In this document: in pieces, positions 59,801 through 64,000 of the stretch | How positions within the stretch are numbered: position 1 is the first letter of the stretch | Layout: each line of letters begins with the position of its first letter | DNA from: Bolinopsis microptera | Lineage: Eukaryota; Ctenophora; Tentaculata; Lobata; Bolinopsidae | Assembly: GCF_026151205.1 (NCBI RefSeq) | Contig: NC_087082.1 | Coordinates: forward strand, 12,635,365-12,699,364 | Direction: 5' to 3' | Length of the DNA stretch: 64,000 bases | The notes under the pieces: model-generated | Database searches by the model: none | Told to the model about the DNA's origin: nothing | Seen by the model: the letters and a program-made list of their open reading frames with translations, nothing else | Translations under genes and position numbers: made by a program

Positions 59801-62800
59801 TTTCCACCTCTGTAACCAGCTCCATTGTAATTGGGAAAGCCTTGGGACCTCTGCTGGGAGTTCCAATTCTGATTTCCATACACGGGTTTCTCGTTTCCTC
59901 CTTTATTCTGACTTCCTGATTTCCCGTATTGAATTTTCTTTCTGTATTTTTTATATTGAATGTTGTGGCGAATATTCTTCTTTTCAGTTGTACTGGATGA
60001 AGTTGAAACTGGAGTTGAACTAAACTGTGTTGGACTCTGTGTCGAACTTTCGGCTGAACTCTGAGTCGTACTGGTATCTGAACGTGGAAACGTCACCCTT
60101 TCAGTAGAACTTAGTTCGATGGTGTTATTCTTTGGCATTGTGTCGTTCGCAATCATCGTTGCAGAAGTTACTGTTGGCGAGTAACTTGTCGCTTCTTTTG
60201 GCGTGGTCGGCTCCGGCGAGGTCACCTCCGGCGTTGTCGGCGGTGTTGTTGTTAGTGGGGGCGGTGGTGTTGTTACTGGAGGCGGTGGTGTTGATGTTAC
60301 TGGGGGCGGTGTTGTTGTTACTGGAGGCGGTGTTGTTGTTACTGGAGGCGGTGGTGTTGATGTTACTGGGGGCGGTGTTGTTGTTACTGGGGGTGGCGTT
60401 GTTGTTACTGGGGGCGGTGTTGTTGTTACTGGGGGCGGTGTTGTTGTTACTAGAGGCGATGTTGTTGTTACTGGGGACAGTGTTGTTGTTACTGGGGGTG
60501 GTGTTGTTGTTACTGGGGGCGGTGTTGTTGTTACTGGGGACGGTGTTGTTGTTACTGGGGGCGGTGTTGTTGTTACTGGGGGTGGTGGTGTTGTTGATAC
60601 TGGAAGTGACGTTGTTGTTACTGGGGGCGGTGTTGTTGTTACTGGGGGCGGTGGTGTTGTTGTTACTGGGGGCGGAGTTGTTGTTACTGGGGGCGGTGGT
60701 GTTGTTGTTACTGGGGGCGGTGTTGTTGTTACTGGGGGTGGTGTTGTTGTTATTGGGGGCGGTGTTGATGTTACTGGGGGCGGTGTTGTTGTTACTGGGG
60801 GCGATGTTGTTGTTACTGGGGGCGGTGTTGTTGTTACTGGGGGCGGTGTTGTTGTTACTGGGGGCGGTGTTGTTGTTACTGGGGGTGGTGTTGTTGTTAC
60901 TGGGGGCGATGGTGTTGTTGTTACTGGAGGCGAGGAAATTGTTTTCGTCCTTTCTGCCGAAATTTTTGCGCTTTTCGGTTCTGTTGGGCCGTCTTCAAAG
61001 GACGTTGGTTGAACTGTTACTTTAGCAGACTCTGCAACGTTATTGATAATTCCAATGGCATCTTTAAAACTTTGTTCGTCAGAGTCCGTTATCAGTTCTA
61101 CATGAAGCTGAAATAAAGCGACAGTTAGAATACGTTAGCTGGTTTTTACAAATGTTTTAAGAGGAAATGCCGATTTATATTATCGTTTTCACAAAAGTTT
61201 AGAGAATCATTCACAAATACCTCCTTAAATAGTTTTAGCGCGTCGCAGACTGTTGCCACTGTCGTTGCTCCAATACTTTCTATAAATGTTGCCACATCAG
61301 CTATGTCTGTTCCATCCCCTGAAACATACAATCGAACTAGGCTCAATACGATTAATCGTTTTTTGTTGAAATACTCTGTTTCTCCAGTTTTTCGCCCCCA
61401 AACTAAGCAGATAAGTAAACTTAGTAAGTTAATTAGTAAACTAACTAGCCGCGTACCTGCTAAAACCAACGCTGTGAAAAGTTTACAGATTAGGTCTGGA
61501 GAGTTTCCCAGTAATACTACTATTTTGTCTCCTGTGTCTTCGTTTGATGAGAAACCAAATTTTGGGTTATTGGTTGATTTTAATCCTGAGGATGCAGTTG
61601 AATTGTGAGTTGTGCTGGCAGTTGAGCGTGGAAATGTAATCCTAGTGGAACTTTCTATAGAGCTTTGCGCTATCGTGTTTTCCCCAAATTTGGGCACCAT
61701 CGTTTTCTTTGGCATAGTTTGTTTTGCAAACATCATTTCGGTAGACGATTCTGACGATGTTGGAAATATTTCCGTTGTATATGTGGCTGAAATAAATCGA
61801 CGGTTAAAATTCGCCAGGTCATGAGGCTCTACCAGTTAGGCAAGGAAAATAACTTACTATGAAATCGTTCTTAGATTCACAACAATCGCAATTCGAAACT
61901 TCCGATGCATTAAAATAATTAAGTTGAAAATTTTCTCATTGAGTTCATAGCATGACATGCCTTGTGTTCGAAAATTAGCACGACGAAAACTTTGGGTGGC
62001 ACTCTCTCTCAAATGAGTACAAATTTTATTCCCAAAAATAGTCAAATAGAATCATGATAAAGTGCCAAATGTTTTGATGCCAAAATTGTGGGTACATAAA
62101 GGTAGTTTTGATAATCTTCTTACCTGCAATCGTACCGACAAGCAACAGGGCGATGGTAGCGGTAGTAAAAACACCCATTCAAATAACTTGGTTAAAGAAC
62201 TAAATACCTGTACTAAAGAGTAAAGCTACACGGGCGCAGAACTCATCGAATCGTGGAGTGTTTACAATCTCCTCTATCCCAAAACCAGAATTGTTTACAA
62301 TCTAAGAGGTCAAGTTATCATACACTTAGTACCGTACGTGACAATGGGGGGTGGGTCATATTTTCTTCCAAAACACAGTTAGTATTTTTACCCATTTTAC
62401 CTCTAATTTCAATTTTGGGAATGGGTTTTTTTGTGTTTACAGGTTTTTTTCGATTTTTTTTCCTTTTCTTTATAACTTTTTATCTAATTCGACTTCATTG
62501 AAAACAAAACCCCTTCTAAATAGTGGGTATAATTTGCCCATTTCCCAATGTTTAATGAGCTGTTTAAAGCAATTTCTGGGTGGGTATCTTATTTTTTATA
62601 CCAAGACACTGTTATTACCATGATACCATGATTTCTCAACAGTTAGTACTGCAAAAGCCGGCAAAAGGGGTGGGTGTCTTAAATATTATCCGAAAAAAAA
62701 ACAGTTAGTAGTATTACCGCGAAGGGGGTGGGTGGGTCTTTTTTAAAAATTCCAAAATTACACTAAGTTGACATCACGTACAGAACTTAGTACCTGATCC

Positions 62801-63541
62801 CTCCCCCCCGGCCCCCCCCCCCCCCCCCCCCCCGCAACTATGTGAACTATAACTGTTCCGGTGGAACATTTGTAAGATGTCCTTTGTCCATCCATGGATA
62901 TTCGAATGACAAATACCGAATGCCGAATACTGGATATTTGATGATTCGGTAACGGGTAACTCTACACTGATTAGTGATTAACCCCATTTATAATCACATT
63001 TTCATTATCATACCTTAAGAACGACAAATTTAGTCTACCATAAATAAATTAAGTCAAAATTTTGAATAAAATTGTTGTAAACCAAATTCATTGAGACTAA
63101 ATTTTTCGGCGACTAATTTAAAAGCAGACCTAAATTTCAGTAGAGCATTTATGACATATCATTGAGCTTACACTGTTTATAATTAATATAACCACCGTTC
63201 CTACTACTGAACTACTTTGACTATTACATGTGTAATCAACTGCTTTTATGCTTTCACATTATCTTACTTCCTTTTCCCATCAAATAAATAATGGTAAAAT
63301 TAAATAAATGGAAAGAAAATGGTCTCCAAAAGTCGAAAAATGTGACTAAAATTGTTGTAGACTAAAAATTTGCGAAATTTGTGACTAAAATTATGGTAAC
63401 CACAATTTTTATAACCAAATTTATTGGCCTTAAAATAAATAACATATCATTTCATTTCAGACGCCGAACCCATCCCTCCGACCAGTTGATCCGATTATTC
63501 AGCCGGGTGAATCGCATAGCTCGTCGGGATGTTCTTGTTGA
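41875..63541 (+). CDS. rab10: Rab10 small GTPase (seven exons, 201 aa)
   Basis: Exons 41875-42007, 42179-42239, 42399-42459, 45237-45314, 52887-52976, 57380-57481 and 63461-63541 join in phase with AG/GT borders to 606 bases, 201 residues. Motifs: P-loop GDSGVGKT (18-25), switch I FISTIGIDF with its Thr, DTAGQE (66-71), the RabF stretch YYRGAM, NKCD (124-127) and ETSAK (152-156). The tail ends C-S-C, a double-geranylgeranylation signal. Rab10 and Rab8 regulate polarised post-Golgi and recycling traffic. [17 protein letters not shown] and RRVVP favour Rab10 over Rab8, and the length equals the family norm. T75 matches the switch II threonine phosphorylated by LRRK2 in vertebrate Rab10. Introns 4, 5 and 6 are 5-8 kb and full of repeats, and intron 6 contains an antisense gene. 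Confidence 0.96.
42979..43322. mobile_element. Non-autonomous Tc1/mariner-like repeat
   Basis: The segment begins CAGGGTGGGCCATTACTC, a start typical of mariner-type terminal repeats. It contains a perfect 18-bp inverted pair, GTCAGTACCCATACGTTG at 43001-43018 and its complement at 43305-43322. No transposase frame is present. It lies in Rab10 intron 3; the exact right boundary is unclear. Confidence 0.5.
44611..44635. repeat. Homopolymer run of 25 G
   Basis: Twenty-five consecutive G in Rab10 intron 3, preceded by ACACTC. Confidence 0.95.
45315..47645. other. Rab10 intron 4, left part, no gene recognised
   Basis: AT-rich intron sequence with a GT-rich tract near 46315-46340 and a perfect GTCACGTGAC palindrome at 46549-46558. 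No exon or RNA gene is seen. Confidence 0.5.
47654..48953 (-). mobile_element. hAT-superfamily transposon, complete ends, degenerate transposase
   Basis: The element is exactly 1300 bp. It begins TAGGGTTGCCA and ends TGGCAACCCTA, and is flanked by the perfect 8-bp duplication ACATAGAT (47646-47653 and 48954-48961), the hAT hallmark. Next to each terminus is a dense run of ATTATCGCGATAAT-type palindromes. A minus-strand fragment at 48533-48757 encodes [19 protein letters not shown], which resembles the C-terminal region of hAT transposases, so the internal sequence derives from a transposase gene that is now truncated. A second minus-strand frame at 47965-48150 may be another remnant. The element is inserted in Rab10 intron 4 and is probably immobile without a partner in trans. 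Confidence 0.9.
48962..52264. other. Rab10 intron 4, right part, no gene recognised
   Basis: No coding signal. It includes a short C-run motif at about 49930-49948 and an inverted pair around 49868-49920 (ATAAATACCTATTATTCCCA and AATAGGTATTTAT). Confidence 0.5.
52265..52506. mobile_element. 125-bp MITE with a partial tandem copy
   Basis: TACCTTACTCGGGAATATTAT (52265-52285) and ATAATGTTCCCGAGTAAGGTA (52369-52389) are inverted repeats matching at 20 of 21 positions. The right 90 bases (GGTGGGTTTTGG onward) recur at 52417-52506, without a left end, about 117 bases downstream. Confidence 0.85.
53729..53941. mobile_element. Truncated second copy of the hAT element (right end only)
   Basis: From CATCACACTG to the terminus GGCAACCCTA this matches the last 210 or so bases of the 47654-48953 element at high identity, including the ATTATCGCGATAAT palindromes. 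No left end or transposase remnant is present. A more diverged relative of the left end (CCATTATCGGTATGAAATC) lies at about 54207-54290. Confidence 0.85.
54416..55500. repeat. 57-bp minisatellite, about 19 copies, open in frame on both strands
   Basis: The unit runs tttccttctcctgagaacag, then taacgcactagttctcttca, then aaacagtagaccaccgg. Because 57 is a multiple of three and no unit contains a stop in certain frames, long ORFs appear on both strands (about 348 and 224 codons). Variant positions are shared between non-adjacent units (TAACGCACTA versus TAGTGCACCA), indicating blocks of units copied together. It lies in Rab10 intron 5 and is not judged to be coding. Confidence 0.95.
55711..56986. 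repeat. 20-bp minisatellite, about 63 copies, with a higher-order 285-bp repeat
   Basis: The unit is CCAGGGATGGGAACTACATG with variants (aacaatata, aacgacatg, ggggtggg). A block of about 216 bases beginning CTAGGGATAGG at 55736 recurs almost unchanged at 56021, a 285-base offset, with the same order of variant units. Since 20 is not a multiple of three, each strand cycles through all frames every 60 bases, producing many overlapping ORFs that are artefacts. The last quarter is more degenerate. Confidence 0.96.
58453..59299. mobile_element. 847-bp terminal-inverted-repeat element
   Basis: TACCTTAATTCCCAAAAATTTG at the left and CAAATTTTTGGGAACTAAGGTA at the right are inverted repeats matching at 21 of 22 positions. 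Sub-terminal segments on both sides repeat CCCAAATTTTT-like words in inverted order (58500-58580 and 59190-59280). No transposase frame is present and I cannot fix a target duplication. It lies in Rab10 intron 6 just past the 3' end of the secreted gene. Confidence 0.75.
59437..62178 (-). CDS. Secreted mucin-like protein with Pro/Thr repeats, Gly-rich repeats and a six-Cys tail (four exons)
   Basis: Exons (minus strand) 62178-62124, 61786-61457, 61318-61221 and 61107-59437 join in phase (1,1,0) with AG/GT borders into 717 residues. Residues 1-18 are a typical signal peptide. Residues 20-100 are Ser/Thr-rich. About 105-200 form a hydrophobic, probably helical region of no recognised family. 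About 215-455 are some 30 units of PPPVTTT, likely heavily O-glycosylated. About 600-670 hold 19-residue units around [16 protein letters not shown]. The last 42 residues contain six Cys (CLC at the start, ESC near the end). A segment around 36-85 recurs at 478-516 (TMPK, FPRS, STT, ESS). Such make-up suits an extracellular matrix, mucus or adhesive protein. The gene sits antisense within Rab10 intron 6. Confidence 0.85.
59590..59830 (-). repeat. 57-bp coding repeat (Gly/Asn/Gln-rich units)
   Basis: Just over four units (plus-strand gccaccttgttggttgtacc, then gcgggacaccatttccacct, then ctgtaaccagctccatt) encode [19 protein letters not shown]. Substitutions between units are few, and the frame is kept because the unit is a multiple of three. 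Confidence 0.93.
60233..60950 (-). repeat. 21-bp coding minisatellite (PPPVTTT)
   Basis: About 30 units of plus-strand ggcggtgttgttgttactgg plus g, with occasional 24-base units (an additional ggt). All length changes are multiples of three, so the minus-strand frame stays open, as expected under coding constraint. Confidence 0.95.
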
Positions 63542-63836
63542 TTTCTTTGGAGGCGGGTAGGTTCAGTTTAGTAACAGGATAAATAATGATGAGTTTGTAG
63601 ATTCTAGAGTTTACAGTATTTAAGTAGGATTATAGTTGCTGGCTCAAGTAATAAATTCAAAGTGCGTTCATTATTAGAAAAATATGAAAATTTATAGATC
63701 TTATTTTTTGTATCACAAGGATTTTAAGTTAAATTACGGAAATTCTTTTTCAAATTTAATTACTATCATTACTTTTGTTTCAGGGTCAAAGTTTTGTACG
63801 TTTTTACACACCGATCTGGAAAATGAATAGATTGTC

Positions 63837-63905
63837 GCCTACGTTATCACGTGATCTCATTATCACGTGATCTCATTATCACGTGATCTCATAATTGTCA
63901 CGTGA
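63837..63905. repeat. Tandem TTATCACGTGATCTCA units (E-box cluster)
   Basis: Three direct copies of a 17-base unit with the palindrome ATCACGTGAT at its centre, followed by a fourth, diverged GTCACGTGATC. They lie about 300 bases after the Rab10 stop. Each centre is a CACGTG E-box bound by bHLH-Zip factors in animals. Whether they act is unknown. Confidence 0.7.
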
Positions 63906-64000
63906 TCCTGGTGTGATCTCCTCACAGTTCCTTCAACTCCGGATCGTGCCCTACCTGAAACTGTCGCATGTCAACTTTGTTAAACTTTAATATATCTCTA

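Noticed and set aside
59508-60023. Plus-strand His/Cys-rich repeat frames
   Set aside because: They are shadows of the Gly/Asn/Gln-coding 57-bp repeat of the minus-strand secreted gene.
60132-61025. Long plus-strand frames of Leu-Leu-Gly and Val-Thr-Gly-Gly repeats
   Set aside because: They are the antisense of the PPPVTTT-coding minisatellite. The minus strand has a signal peptide, phase-matched introns and stop placement that explain the region.

Overview
The window is AT-rich eukaryotic DNA from an animal. Genes are split by GT-AG introns of up to about 17 kb, and microsatellites, minisatellites and small inverted-repeat transposons are plentiful. The gene content (Rab10 GTPase, a class A GPCR, a carotenoid-oxygenase family pair, the end of coproporphyrinogen oxidase, a tyrosine-motif transmembrane adaptor and a secreted mucin-like protein) fits a marine invertebrate. 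A non-bilaterian such as a cnidarian is my guess, but the sequence does not settle the phylum.

Layout. 1-7.5 kb: two tandem, intronless carotenoid-oxygenase (RPE65/BCO family) genes on the minus strand, the first cut by the window edge, separated by repeat-rich DNA. 9.98-10.17 kb: the terminal exon of coproporphyrinogen III oxidase (+), convergent with a single-exon GPCR (-, 10.8-12.0 kb). 15.1-37.8 kb: a nine-exon minus-strand gene that I assembled from phase-compatible exons. It encodes a 442-residue protein with an N-terminal membrane anchor, a CxxC palmitoylation-type motif and 16 cytoplasmic tyrosines, nearly all in SH2-docking motifs: one consensus ITAM, a second ITAM-like pair, two YxxM and an ITIM/Csk-like site. 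41.9-63.5 kb: a seven-exon Rab10 gene (+, 201 aa). Its introns hold a complete 1300-bp hAT element with an 8-bp target duplication, a 57-bp minisatellite and a 20-bp minisatellite with higher-order structure. 59.4-62.2 kb: a four-exon minus-strand gene for a secreted, Pro/Thr-repeat, Gly-rich, Cys-tailed protein, nested inside the last Rab10 intron.

The most interesting object is the adaptor gene. It has the architecture of vertebrate lymphocyte transmembrane adaptors (LAT, NTAL and especially PAG1/Cbp), with short resemblances to PAG1 at a proline-rich segment and at the putative Csk-docking tyrosine. It also carries four tandem RRxSY repeats that put a PKA-type serine next to an SH2-docking tyrosine. 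The genes show no operon-like relationship. Linkage is limited to nesting (the secreted gene inside Rab10, and possibly the oxygenase genes inside a coproporphyrinogen oxidase intron).
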